From assembly GCA_002633005.1 (NCBI GenBank), contig NMRA01000697.1, positions 119,603 through 180,563 on the forward strand: a DNA stretch of 60,961 nt, read 5' to 3'. The stretch comes from Phoronis australis. Its lineage: Eukaryota; Phoronida; Phoronidae. The notes beneath the pieces were generated by a model, which was not told the origin of the DNA, made no database searches, and worked only from the letters and a program-made list of their open reading frames with translations. The translations under genes were made by a program, and so were the position numbers. Positions 11,552 through 22,510 of this stretch are shown piece after piece; positions within the stretch are counted from its first letter, which is position 1, and each line of letters begins with the position of its first letter.

Positions 11552-11902
11552 NNNNNNNNNNNNNNNNNNNNNNNNNNNNNNNNNNNNNNNNNNNNNNNNN
11601 NNNNNNNNNNNNNNNNNNNNNNNNNNNNNNNNNNNNNNNNNNNNNNNNNNNNNNNNNNNNNNNNNNNNNNNNNNNNNNNNNNNNNNNNNNNNNNNNNNNN
11701 NNNNNNNNNNNNNNNNNNNNNNNNNNNNNNNNNNNNNNNNNNNNNNNNNNNNNNNNNNNNNNNNNNNNNNNNNNNNNNNNNNNNNNNNNNNNNNNNNNNN
11801 NNNNNNNNNNNNNNNNNNNNNNNNNNNNNNNNNNNNNNNNNNNNNNNNNNNNNNNNNNNNNNNNNNNNNNNNNNNNNNNNNNNNNNNNNNNNNNNNNNNN
11901 NN
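11503..11902. repeat. TA microsatellite running into a 351-N gap
   Basis: A (TA)n run from about 11507 to 11551 is followed by 351 Ns at 11552-11902. The gap was probably caused by the repeat. Confidence 0.95.
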
Positions 11903-12639
11903 AAACTCTTCAAATATGACATAAGCAATGAATGTGCAAAGCAGCCGATACCCCGCCGTTCACGTCACTGACACATCAGCCAATCAGCGATCGCTTTCAG
12001 AATTCAGTGTTTTGACCATGAATACGAATTGGCTTTTGTTTGGCGCGCAAGTCAGGCAAATGTAAGTTTTATTTGTATGTTAGAACCGATTAACTACAAC
12101 ATTATTTTGACTACAGTCCCCTTTTAATCCTATAAAACAGCCGGAGACGGCATACCTTTGCCCTTCGCCAGTGCAGTAGTCCTGATTGGTCCGCACCGGG
12201 TCAGTCGGCTGCAGGTCCGACTCCGGCAAAATAATTTTTGTCAAAATTTATTGTGACACATTTGGTCACCAATTTCAGTACAGATTGTCCCTATTTTGTT
12301 TTTTTAAGGTTAAGGTCTGCTGTCGATTATTTTATCCCCGTTTGCAGACTGGTATGCTCCAGTCACACAGCCGACGTTCTGAACCTGAATTCCTGAATGA
12401 ATTGATTAAGACTCAGAAGATGGGGGCGGTAAGAGACACAGAAGTTTTAAACCCTGGTAGAACGAGGTCTTATCAAGCAAGTACGAAACAGTAAGGAAGT
12501 CAGAGAGGGTCTGAATGAGGTAAAGGGGGAAGGATAAGGCTTTTGTTCGTACACTAAGACTTGAGTTTCAAAGAGAAAAAATGTTTTATGTTGACGGTCC
12601 AGTTTTACAAACGTAAGCGATGGGTTAAAGAGCGCTTGT

Positions 12640-13560
12640 TAAGTCTAGTAAGAGCTCAACATTGACATATATGTAAAGGAGCTATATAAGGCTTTAGATC
12701 ACGTGAGGAGGGGAAAGGCTCTGGGTCTAGATAATGTCCCCAATGAGTTACAGAGTAACAAAAATATCAAGCCATGCCTTCTTACATTTTAACAAATGGT
12801 TTAAATTGGGAGTTGTACCTAATGGCTGGGAGTTAGGAATTAATTAACCCCATTGAGGAAGGGGATGAAAGTACACCAGAAAAAACACGTTTCAGGGGAA
12901 TAACACTGCTGAGTCATGTTTGTAAAGTTTACAGCTACATTTTGAGCAACAGGTTAGGCACATGGTTAGAGGAAAACAAATCATTTCGGAGGTGCAGAAC
13001 GGTTTCAGACAGTCACGTAATTGTTTCGATCACATTCATTTTTTTCTCTGACCTCCGTAATTGAAAACAAAATACAAACAAGGCAGTCACTGTTTGTGTC
13101 TTTCGTTGACTTAAAGAAGGCGTTCGATTCATTAGACAGGAAAAGTTTTGGTTTAAGGTAGCGAGGTTAGGGGTCAGAGGGAGAACGTACTATGCGTTGA
13201 AACCTTATATAATATATCTTGCTGTGTAAGGGTTCAAGGTTGTTTTTTGTCTGACTCCTAAGCTTAATGTTAGAGGGGTCAAACAGGATTAACTTTTGTC
13301 ACCAATCTATTTAGTATTTTGTCAATGACTTGGCGGATGAAAGGAAGAGGCCACACTGTGGTATTATGGTAAATAACGGTAGAGTTCACACCTTTATGTA
13401 TACGGATGACATTGCTTTGATAGCCAATAATGTGAGTGAAAAGCTTGCCGAGAAAAAATTTGAGTAGCACTGCGAATTGCCATTGACTTGTTAAAAGTTA
13501 GTTACAAAGTGTTAGAGGTTATCTCAGGGAGAATCATATGAGTGGATTATTGAATATAGG
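12640..13560 (+). pseudogene. Heavily decayed LINE-A reverse transcriptase
   Basis: RT motifs appear in shifting frames: GKALGLDNVPNELQSN (about 12715-12760), GITLLSHVCKVYSYILSNRL (about 12900-12955), VSFVDLKKAFDS (about 13100-13135), FVNDLADE and FMYTDDIALIA (about 13320-13425). The YTDD box replaces YADD. The motif wording (ITLLS.VCKVY, FVNDLA) matches the LINE-A copy at 35.3-39.7 kb. Many frameshifts make it a fossil. The tail near 14145-14170 (TCTTATCTTATC) may be its 3' end. Confidence 0.65.
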
Positions 13561-14027
13561 AACACTAGCAAACTGGACGCAGTATAAGCTCATGATATAT
13601 GAATAAATTGCTGTGGTTGAGCAAAATTAGAAATGGCCACGGTATATGATCGGAGTCAGGAAACAAACGTAGGCTACACAGAAATTTCAAAACAAATCTG
13701 AGTGTTGAAACATATATATGTTCTAACCCAAGCCGCAAGGACCGAAGCGTTGTGGCTGCTTTCAGGTCAGGTACTGCCCCCATTGGGGTTGTGGCCTGAG
13801 GTATGAAGATACAGGGAGAAAAACTTTTCTTCATCACTGAAAGTTGTAAAATTGAAGTTCAATCGATTTAACAAATCTAAACTAAGGTCAAGATAAGCTG
13901 GGCACTGCATTAAAACATGAATGTCGTCTTCAACTACGTCACACTGGCACTGGTTATCTAAAAACGTGAGATATTTGCGATTGATTGCCAGGACTTGCCA
14001 TTTAATTTTACAAAAAACGGGAAATAA

Positions 14028-14455
14028 GAAAAGTAATGTTCATATCAATAGCTTTTACAGTAGTGATTTTATAGTGGTCTCTAACGTGTCTGGAAAGAAA
14101 CTGATTCTGTTTTTTGCCTTGTGCACGTACTTTTGAAAGGAGTCATAAATAAAGTGAATCTTATCTTATCTAAGGCTATGCCACGTGGGAAATTACAATA
14201 GTATATTTTTATTGGTATACAGAACAAATATACAAAGACATATAAGACAAAAAATCAAGCCATTCTCACTCTTAACACACACACGCACCCTCCCCCCTCA
14301 ACATACCCACCCACTTTTAGTGGGATGTTGTCAGGCAAAAGTTATGGTTAACCAGATTCTCCAGGTTGCATGGTACTCATCTAAATTACCATTATTTAAT
14401 AAAATTCGTCTTTGTATATAAAATTCTCTTTCCAATATCATAAGGAAATGACCGA
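14028..14455. repeat. First copy of a ~425-bp tandem duplication (likely assembly overlap)
   Basis: Repeated at 14457-14876 and separated by a single N at 14456. The main difference is an 8-bp insertion near the end of this copy. As at 7322, contig-overlap failure is the simplest explanation. Confidence 0.85.
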
Positions 14456-14456
14456 N

Positions 14457-14876
14457 GAAAAGTAATGTTCATATCAATAGCTTTTACAGTAGTGATTTTA
14501 TAGTGGTCTCTAACGTGTCTGGAAAGAAACTGATTCTGTTTTTTGCCTTGTGCACGTACTTTTGAAAGGAGTCATAAATAAAGTGAATCTTATCTTATCT
14601 AAGGCTATGCCACGTGGGAAATTACAATAGTATATTTTTATTGGTATACAGAACAAATATACAAAGACATATAAGACAAAAAATCAAGCCATTCTCACTC
14701 TTAACACACACACGCACCCTCCCCCCTCAACATACCCACCCACTTTTAGTGGGATGTTGTCAGGCAAAAGTTATGGTTAACCAGATTCTCCAGGTTGCAT
14801 GGTACTCATCTAAATTACCATTATTTAATAAAATTCGTCTTTGAATATAAAATTCTCTTTCCAATATCATGACCGA
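14457..14876. repeat. Second copy of the ~425-bp duplication
   Basis: Starts after the N with GAAAAGTAATGTTC and ends GACCGA, then continues into unique sequence. Confidence 0.85.
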
Positions 14877-14889
14877 AACTGGGGATTAT

Positions 14890-16513
14890 TTTTTACACCT
14901 AGATACGTAAATAAAATGGTTTAAATGCAAAAGTATACAATTTAAAACTTTATTTTCATTACTTATGGGCATGCCAAAAGTCATTGTTTTTGTTAATAAC
15001 CATATTTATACCTTTTACCAACAACACCCAACTGCGTAATTCTCCTATCAGTATTTTTATATTATTGCATTAGAAAAAGATGTGATCTGCTGTTTCACTT
15101 TGTGAATGACAGGAAGTACATACATCAGAGTCCACCAAGTTAATGTTTTTAAGAAAAAGAGTTCGTTACAAGTATTCTATGCAATAGTTTAAACTGCAGT
15201 GTACATAACTTGAAATCAGAAGTTGTTTTAAAAGACAATGAATATAATTTTTTCCAGTCATCACTTCGAAAGCTATAACCTTCTTCTTTAAATCTTTTTG
15301 AGCAATGGGCAAAATTTTGTTCTGGCAAACAATTTCATATACCATTTAACATATTGACGTGCAGTTTAAAAATATGGATATTAAAAGGTATTATTGGTCC
15401 ATATGTCTTAATTAACTGCATTTGTAAGAGTGTTCTCCTCAGAAACGACCTAATAGACTAAATCAGAGAGCAATATTCCAAAAAGTGTGTAGATATATTC
15501 GAGATCCTTTAAAATACAGTAAATGAGTAAAACATGATATTTTCATCAAGTAAGTCATTAATAAAAATAACACCACCACTTGCATACTTGCTAAAGAAGA
15601 TCGATTTTCTATCTATTAGTATTTCATCATTATGCCATAAATTGTTGAGAGTAAATCATTCGCATCTTTATGGGGCTGTGTACTTATGAAAAAAGACCTG
15701 TACCTTAGAACTTCGTTCCAAAAAGGATTGATTACTTCAGTATGACATTTAATAAAATCATTTCCAAAATTCATAATGTTTGACTTCGCAATCCCTGTTT
15801 CAAGTTCAAGTAATATCACCCATGTTGATTCAGAGGTAAGTTGTTTCTTTATCCATGAAATTTTTATAGCCATGTTAAAAAGAATTATATTCAGCATTTT
15901 CTCTCCCCCTTCCTCATAAGTTTTAATTGATACATCTGTCTTCACTCTCTCAACTTTGTTATTCCAAATAAACTTAAAAATGCCTGCGTTCAATTCATTC
16001 ATAATTATGTCTGATGGAGTAGGTAGGGCTGTCATTATGTGAATAATTTTTGGCACCATCAAGGTCTTTACCACCCTTACTTTCCCAAAAAAGAGATTTT
16101 TCTTCTGGACCAAATTTTGACAAGATTATTGATTTCATCAATCCTCTCATTGTACAAATCCAAAAATAGTTCATCATTTATAACAAAACGAATCACACTG
16201 TTCGAAATTTGAATTTTGTCTAAAGGTACATGTATACTGGGACGGCATTATGCTTTTTGACATTAGCTTTTGTATGTTGAACGATGTCCACATAGTCCTT
16301 GTCATTTAAAAGTGAACTGTTAAATGTCCAGAGTCCTTTACCTCTCCTAATTTCTCTAAATTTTAGGCTTGACAAGACCCTAGAATGATCTGATCTATAA
16401 CTTTGGACACAATGCATCAAAGTTTTGGAAACCAGAAAAACGTCAAGCCTAACCTGCTTAATTTGATTTTTTCTTCGCCAAGTGAATCTTCTCTTTGAAG
16501 GAAAAATACACAC
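14890..16513 (-). pseudogene. L1/Tx1-like LINE: endonuclease end joined to RT C-terminus
   Basis: Minus strand. 16513-16220 reads FTWRRKNQIKQVRLDVFLVS, SDHSRVL and FNSSLLNDKDYVDIV, the C-terminal part of an APE-type endonuclease. 16113-15616 reads VVKTLMVPKIIHIMTALPTP, KFIWNN and YEEGGEKMLNI, the region after the RT palm. About 15215-15070 reads LVDSDVCTSCHSQSETADHI, the terminal Cys/His motif. The RT palm itself is missing between 16220 and 16177, so the copy has a large internal deletion. It may be the 3' half of the element whose 5' half is at 20434-21498. Confidence 0.8.
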
Positions 16514-16835
16514 ATTTACGATACCTAATATGTAATTGAGTATCGGATACTAAGTGGCACAGGTTAGCATAGTACCAAATGGGTACATAATACCGAATGG
16601 CTATTGGCCAATTGCCTACCAAGTGGGTCGAGCAAAACGGCAAATTTAATAACAAGTACCAAATGGGTACAAACTGTCAAATGGGCAAATATTATTTATA
16701 AAGTACCAAGTGGGTACACCAAACCGCCAACTGAGCTATCAAAACCTGCTAAGCAAGTTCCGGACAAGCTGAGTGAGCAGACCAGCCGGGGGGATAAAAA
16801 GATATTGTAAGGAACATGGTGTTGTGGCTCAGAAT
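16507..16835. repeat. Mini-palindrome array, copy 1
   Basis: Contains consecutive short stem-loops of the form xxCC-AARTG-GGxx: GTACC-AAATG-GGTAC at 16572-16586 and again at 16656-16670, GTACC-AAGTG-GGTAC at 16703-16717, plus TGTC-AAATG-GGCA (16675-16687) and ATTGGCCAAT (16603-16612). The loop stays nearly constant while the stem changes. The whole block recurs at 17402-17700. Copy 1 has an extra ~27-bp segment near 16790-16815. Confidence 0.75.
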
Positions 16836-17401
16836 GTGCTGAGAGCTGTGACTTGGGTGGAGAAAGGCAAGATGCTGTGATGGACGCTCGAGTACAGGTC
16901 TGGTCGCTAGCCAATAACGTCTTTTCTTGCTTGACGGTAACACGCTTCGGGCTTGAAGGAGGTACCCGCAGTGACTACAATAACAACAATAATCAACAGC
17001 AGATTTTGTTCGACAAAAGCAAAGGAGGGTGGGAAATTTATAAAATTGAATTGAGATATTGTGGAACCCAGGGTAGCGAGGGTGAGAGAGGTATCAAATT
17101 GTATAATTGGGAAAACTTACAAGTTAATGCAGTGTTGCTTGAGGCTAGACCAACAGGAAGCTGGAGAGAAAGAACAAACAGCACTACCACCGGACTAGGT
17201 ATGAACTAACTAGGAGTTGGATATGAATCATGAAGGGCTGTAGAATGTTATTTGCCCAAATAATAGGATTTATTTCAAAGTGCCATAATAAGACAACAAG
17301 AATAATATATATTTTAGATTGTATTGGGAATTTCAGGGTCACAGCACTACAAATGAATATTTCACAGAAGGAACTAGATGGGTTCCTTAATTACAAGAGA
17401 T
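16836..17401. repeat. Spacer with a block repeated at 20.05-20.25 kb
   Basis: About 17085-17290 (ATCAAATTGTATAATTGGGA ... TTGCCCAAATAATAGGA) is repeated at about 20055-20250 in the same orientation with moderate divergence. The longest frame (16853-17209) has no recognisable domain. Confidence 0.6.
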
Positions 17402-17700
17402 AACACACACATTTAAGATACCCAATGTGTAATTGAATATCGGATACTAAGTGGCACAGGTAAGCATAGTACCAAATAGGTACATAATACCAAATGGGTA
17501 TTGGCCGATTGCCTACCAAGTAGATCGAGCAAAACGGCAAATTCAATAACAAGTACCAACTGCCAAATGGGCAAATATCATATAAAGTATGAAGTGGGTA
17601 CACCAAACAGCCAACTGGGCTATAACAACATGCAAAGCAGGTTCCGCACAACCTGAGTGAGCAGATGAGCCGGAGAGACGTGGTGTTGTGGCTCAGTATT
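17402..17700. repeat. Mini-palindrome array, copy 2
   Basis: Direct repeat of 16507-16835 with substitutions that keep pairing: GTACC-AAATA-GGTAC (17469-17483), TACC-AAATG-GGTA (17488-17500), TGCC-AAATG-GGCA (17561-17573), AGCC-AACTG-GGCT (17609-17621). It is followed by a stem-loop with TTGTTCAT-TG-ATGAACAA at 17717-17734. Confidence 0.75.
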
Positions 17701-17769
17701 TGCCACATGGGCAGGGTTGTTCATTGATGAACAATCCTGTCCACCGCCACAACCCGCGTGGGGAGCTGT

Positions 17770-18037
17770 TAGGGAAACTCTCTGCAAAAGCGCAGAATTG
17801 CACTGAGAAAATGGAATGTTTTCTGAAAATAGAAAGATTGTACAAGCCCGTTTAGTCTAAAGAACAACGGCTGTAGCACTCTGTCTGGTTCACTTGAGTC
17901 TCATAGGCTGGTTTAGTGATACCATTTGGCAAATTTTCGAATGTTTCATCCGCATAACCATAAAGTAAGGCATCAACATTTAACTGGTAGGTAAAGGTTA
18001 ATATCGAAATGAAGTACAGCATGAACAGCTCAACCAT
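17770..18037 (-). pseudogene. Secreted PAN-domain protein fragment, frameshifted
   Basis: Minus strand from an ATG at 18037. A hydrophobic N-terminus (MVELFMLYFISILTFTYQL) looks like a signal peptide. It is followed by YADETFENLPNGITKPAYET and QTECYSRCSLD, then a stop. In another frame the sequence immediately continues TKRACTIFLFSENIPFSQC. ECYSRC...CTIFLF...C is the PAN/apple core, so a frameshift near 17850-17865 interrupts one domain. Either the gene is dead or the assembly has an indel here. No further exons were found. Confidence 0.5.
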
Positions 18038-18505
18038 TGACGGGCAAGCAAAATTGGATGTGAATGTACAGCGTAAAAATCAAAATGGTGTGACATGCGA
18101 TTGTCAATCACAATAGAGACACGAGGTTGTCAGTTTGAAAATATTGTACTGAAAGTAAACCGCTTTTACAGACATAACAGACAGCTTGAGCAAAAGGGGG
18201 GTTATAGTTAACAGAGTCAGAGCATCAGTTTGCAAATCGCTATGAAGACAGGATATACACCAAGAAAAAAGTAATACTGATTAAAATCCCTTTTAAATAG
18301 GGACATAAACAGAGGCAGAAAAGTAAATACTCGCAGGCTGTAGAAGGTGCAGAACCTGTCCAAAATGACACGGTTCCAATATCCGAAATGCAGAGTGTCA
18401 CACAGCATAAGCATCTTTTAAATATATATATTGGGGCTGCTATGCAGTTACTAACGACTGTGTATCACGCTATGTGCCACAGGAAGAACTACATACACTA
18501 CAGGC

Positions 18506-18740
18506 GCTTCCCATTTAAAAAGGGACTTTCCCACTTTGTCCCAAACTGAAATGTAATATTACAACATAGATAAATATCTGATCAACATTTTGTCTTTAAA
18601 TTTGGTTTGTAATCGATCATTACCCCCTCTCGATTACAAACCATATTTAAAGACAAAATGTTGATCAGATATTTATCTATATTGTAATATTACATTTCAG
18701 TTTGGGACAAAGTGGGAAAGTACCTTTTTAAATGGGAAGC
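18506..18740. mobile_element. 235-bp foldback element
   Basis: Two arms of about 111 bp, nearly exact inverted copies, are separated by a 13-nt loop (18617-18629). The outer ends are GCTTCCCATTT and AAATGGGAAGC. There is no coding capacity. It is a MITE or foldback repeat; I could not fix the target duplication. Confidence 0.8.
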
Positions 18741-19224
18741 ACTTATACGGAAGCGTGCATTTCTATTACATATCTATGAAAGAAAAATAAAATATCAATA
18801 AAAACACTCCAGAACACTATTCGGAGGGGCATCTGGAATAATAATACCGCAAAAGGTCGTATAAAATATACAAAGTACACAAATCAGGTAAGCAACTTGG
18901 TCCATAAAATATGATTGCCAGTAAGAAGACCTAGCACCGCATCAAATGTGTTCAACGAATAATCTATAACTAAGTAAAACAACAAATAACATTTGTGCCT
19001 GCGATTATTCAAATCATTGTTACTGTACAACCTTTGCCCTGACGGTATGTGGAAGGGGAACCCGACTTCGCTGCCTCCGACAAGTAAGCAGATTTTCAGT
19101 TTCGTGGCTAATTCACGTAGATAATTACATGCAAATTATTTCTTTGGCTCACTATTATAGCCTTTTCGTGACTGGAGGTTTAGTTTCCAGCTCAAGCTGA
19201 TTTATGTTCGTGCCAGTCCCGGCG

Positions 19225-19330
19225 GCCGCGACGGGTGTGATCGGGTTCCGAGCCACTGGCCGGGATAACGAGTCAGTCCGGCCGAGACGGGCCTGGATCG
19301 GGTTCCAAGCCACTGTCCAGGATAACAAGC
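19225..19330. repeat. Two ~54-bp GC-rich tandem units
   Basis: GACGGGTGTGATCGGGTTCC and GACGGGCCTGGATCGGGTTC begin two adjacent units, each continuing with GAGCCACTG or AAGCCACTG and GGATAAC. No other function is seen. Confidence 0.6.
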
Positions 19331-19379
19331 GTTTTGTGTGGTTAGAACTAAAAAAAATCAAAAGTCTAAACAACACGGA

Positions 19380-19935
19380 TCCTGTCTGTATTTTACGAAA
19401 GAATACTTATCTCCGAACAGACCCAAACTCCTGCTACGGACCTTGGTAAATTGGCCTGCCGAACTTTGTAGGCAACGGTGTATCCAACTACCAATAAATC
19501 CGTTATGTAATTCCAGTATCGAACACGCACCCAAACTATCAGTACGTCTGGAACCTGGGTGGCACACTTGTCAACCACTGGCACTAACGCATTCTACATG
19601 AGTACCCAGACCCTAACTGTGCTTCACTCCTTGTTAAGTCTTAAAATAGCTTAAGATTATCAATACACGGGCACAAAAAGCCACACCACAGCAAGAAATT
19701 TAATATCGGCAACTCACCTATCCCAGCAGGCGTGGGACAAACTCATAACCTGGGCCGCATGGCAGGTCCCTTGCCTATCCGCCCCATTGATAACCTTTTT
19801 ATCTCGCCGCTGGGTCTCCTCCCCAAACACGACGGGGATTGTCGCATGATATCCCACTTATACCCAGGGAAGTGGTTGTTTGGAACCAGGGCCTTGTTAG
19901 GAGGCGTTATTGGCGAGGGATTGGTTTGGGTTTGA
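19380..19935 (+). pseudogene. DIRS-like reverse transcriptase fragment
   Basis: The open frame at 19732-19935 reads GRMAGPLPIRPIDNLFISPL then GLLPKHDGDCRMISHLYPG. AGP...N.FISPLGL.PK..G..R.I.HLS is the N-terminal RT signature of DIRS-type tyrosine-recombinase retrotransposons. Upstream, interrupted frames carry NWPAEL and VNHWH-type stretches that may belong to it. Only the start of the RT is left; no recombinase or RNase H is seen. Confidence 0.5.
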
Positions 19936-20433
19936 GGTTATTAGAATCGAAAGAAATCGGCCGTTAGAAAAGCCATCTGTGGCTAAAAGTAATAACTACG
20001 TGAAGAAACTTTTGTTAAGGACAATTATCGCCGAATAGGAGGGTGTCTACTACGTATCAAATTGTCTAATTGGGAAAACTTACATGGGAATGGACTGTTG
20101 CTCGAGGCTGGGCCAACGGGAAGCTGGAGAGAAAGAACAACCAGCGCTGCCATCGGACTAGGTAGGAACTACATAGGAATTGGATATGAAGCATGAAAGG
20201 TTGTAGAATATTATTTGCCCAAATAATAGGACTAATGTCATAGTGCCATTAATCTCATTATCGACATCAATTTCGTCAATTATTGAAAATATATTACTAT
20301 AAAAGTGCGGGTTATCAGTATTTGGACCTTACAAATTTACAAGAATGACCCTCTCAACCTCCATAATTAATTCTATAATAACAACATTTACTGTAGTATA
20401 TGTTCTCACATTTTGAACAGTAAAATAGAATAT

Positions 20434-21498
20434 CTACTCCTCTTTTAAATTTCTCTTGTAAGAGCTGACATAACAAATGTAACCCCACTGAGATTCAATG
20501 TACGGCTCCAAATCACAAGCAAAGTGGGTGTCTTGCAGACGATATATGTTAAATGCTTTACTTTTTATGTAATTAAAGACATCTCTTCTTTTTTCTGGGG
20601 TTCCTAAACCCTGGCAATTAACTGAAAAGATATAAATTCCGACCAAAGTAGGAAGTAGAAACAAACTACTTTTACAATAGAAATTTTGAGACCACATAAA
20701 GTTTTACAAAAACTTACAGGGTGGCAGGTGGTATCGGGTATACAATCACACACCCACACACACACACACACATACACACACACACACACACACACTCACT
20801 CACAATGAAAGTATTAATCAAAAAATAGTAATAAACAAAACAGAGGACAACGTGGACATATAACGTGACTGGTGAACTGTGGTCTTCTTCCAGTTCATAT
20901 CGGCACAAGGGTATTTCCAACCAACTCAAGAGGACTAACAAATCCAATCTGCCACACAGAGATCTCCAGTAATGAATGTCTTGGATAAACTCCATATCTT
21001 TAACTTGATGTACCTTATTCGAGCAGACTTTCAGATATATTTTTTCCATCGTAGGTCCAATATCCTTTCTCTTCCCCTCCCACCAAGACCCCTTACCGCT
21101 TTGAATAGATTTGCCCTTCACTTTGTAAGACTCTCGTTAACATAAACGTCCGCATCAGCATCTTTCAAGAACTTACGTTGACGAAAAAAATTGAACGACC
21201 ATTGTATGTGGTAAACTTAACCACAATAGGACGGCATTGTGGCTGAGTTGAATGACTATTATGCTTGACTGAAGCGCCTCCTATTCTGTGGCTTCCACTG
21301 ATATCGGCTTCAGTTGTATTGGCGACCATATTCTTAGCCAATTCTAAAGCAGTTTTATCAATTGATTCTCCTTCTGTCTCCTTTCTACCAGCAATAACTA
21401 AAACATTTCTCTTGCTATACTGTTGCTGCTCATTACATTCTTCTTGTAAGGCGACAATATCAGAATCATACTTTTGCCTCAAATCGGACATTTATTAA
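20434..21498 (-). pseudogene. L1/Tx1-like LINE 5' part: ORF1 and endonuclease start
   Basis: Minus strand. 21491-21165 encodes an ORF1p-like segment: MSDLRQKYDSDIVALQEECN as a coiled coil, then SKRNVLVIAGRKE, ISGSHRIGG and RPIVVKFTTYNGRSIFF, the RNA-binding fold of L1 ORF1 proteins. 20697-20434 encodes an APE endonuclease start: FSVNCQGLGTPEKRRDVFNY, LQDTHF and ESQWGYICYVSSYK. Sequence between the two is decayed and contains a CA microsatellite (20747-20806). It may be the 5' half of the 14.9-16.5 kb element, interrupted by about 3.9 kb of other repeats. Confidence 0.75.
20747..20806. repeat. CA microsatellite
   Basis: An almost pure (CA)n run with CCC and CAT interruptions. Confidence 0.95.
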
Positions 21499-22008
21499 TA
21501 TGAATTGAACAAAAACATACTTATTGAAGTTGAATGCTTTCTAAAATTTAAAAATAGAATATTTTACATTTTGGTGTCCATCCGTCTTCGATCAGAAAAA
21601 GCAAAAGATATAGAATGGCAAATCACATGGCCACGATCAAATTCCATTTGAATTCTATCCCAGAATTTGTCAATCCAAATATTATCCGTGTAAGATATTT
21701 TGCTGTTAGTCAGCTTAGAGAGCCTCAGATATTTACTGTTTGACTAATTGGTGTTAGCTTAGGGAGCCTCACGCTCACTTGTCTCTTTAGCTTTGCGAGA
21801 TCGGACGGGTAGTGACATCTCTATTTTTGTTATTGTTGCCACCATAGATTATAGACAACAGAATCCCAACTCCGACATTTTCTTGTGTGCTATCCTAGAG
21901 GAGGCGCCACTCTCTTAATTTATCTGTTTCAGTTTCCGGTTTGTGTATTGTGATGGGAAATTCTCGCATCTATTTTACTGTCCAGTAGGCCTACTACGTT
22001 AAAAAATA

Positions 22009-22062
22009 ATGTCGGCTTTGAAACGCTGTTCAAAGTCTTCCAATAGTAGAACTGTTGGTATC
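22009..22062 (+). CDS. Candidate first exon of gene C
   Basis: An ATG opens 18 codons (MSALKRCSKSSNSRTVGI) and runs into a strong donor ATC/GTGAGT in phase 0. No domain is recognisable. It is assigned to gene C only by proximity and strand; the phase of the next exon start could not be matched. Confidence 0.3.
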
Positions 22063-22150
22063 GTGAGTACTTTTAACAATGCTACTACCACCCGTCCACA
22101 CAACAGCCGACCATGATTAGCAGACGACGTACTTGCCGGAAATAACACCA

Positions 22151-22412
22151 GGCGTGCGTTCAGTAGACGCTAGGACCTACGCTAAGGCCTAGCTAAAACC
22201 TAGTTAAAGTCACGTGTTTTCGGTTACAATACATGGCAATGTCTCACGTAATCTCGCGAAGTCTTGCTTTTTAGCGAGGTCCTAGCCTTACTGAACGGGA
22301 GGCAGGCGTGCGTTCAGTAACGCTACGACCTACGCTAGGACCTAGCGAAAATCTAGCCCAAGTCACGTGTTCTCACGTAATCTCTCGAAGTCTTGCGTTA
22401 CTGAACGGGAAG
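22151..22412. mobile_element. Two adjacent MITE-like units sharing an end
   Basis: Unit 1 (22151-22303) and unit 2 (22304-22412) each begin GCGTGCGTTCAGTA and end TTACTGAACGGGA, which are inverted (CGTTCAGTAA). Inner blocks CTAGGACCTA and AGGTCCTAG also pair. Both contain AGTCACGTGTT. They lie between the first and second candidate exons of gene C. Confidence 0.65.
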
Positions 22413-22510
22413 CAGACAATTTGGCCCTTTGTCGCTAGTGAATAATGACGTAACGGCTTGTTCGTAGGAGCACACATTTCGTCCATTAAAAGTATACGGA
22501 GTTGGCGTCG

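Noticed and set aside
19225-19325. tRNA-like B box (GGGTTCCAAGCC)
   Set aside because: No A box, cloverleaf or acceptor stem around it; it is part of a 54-bp tandem repeat.
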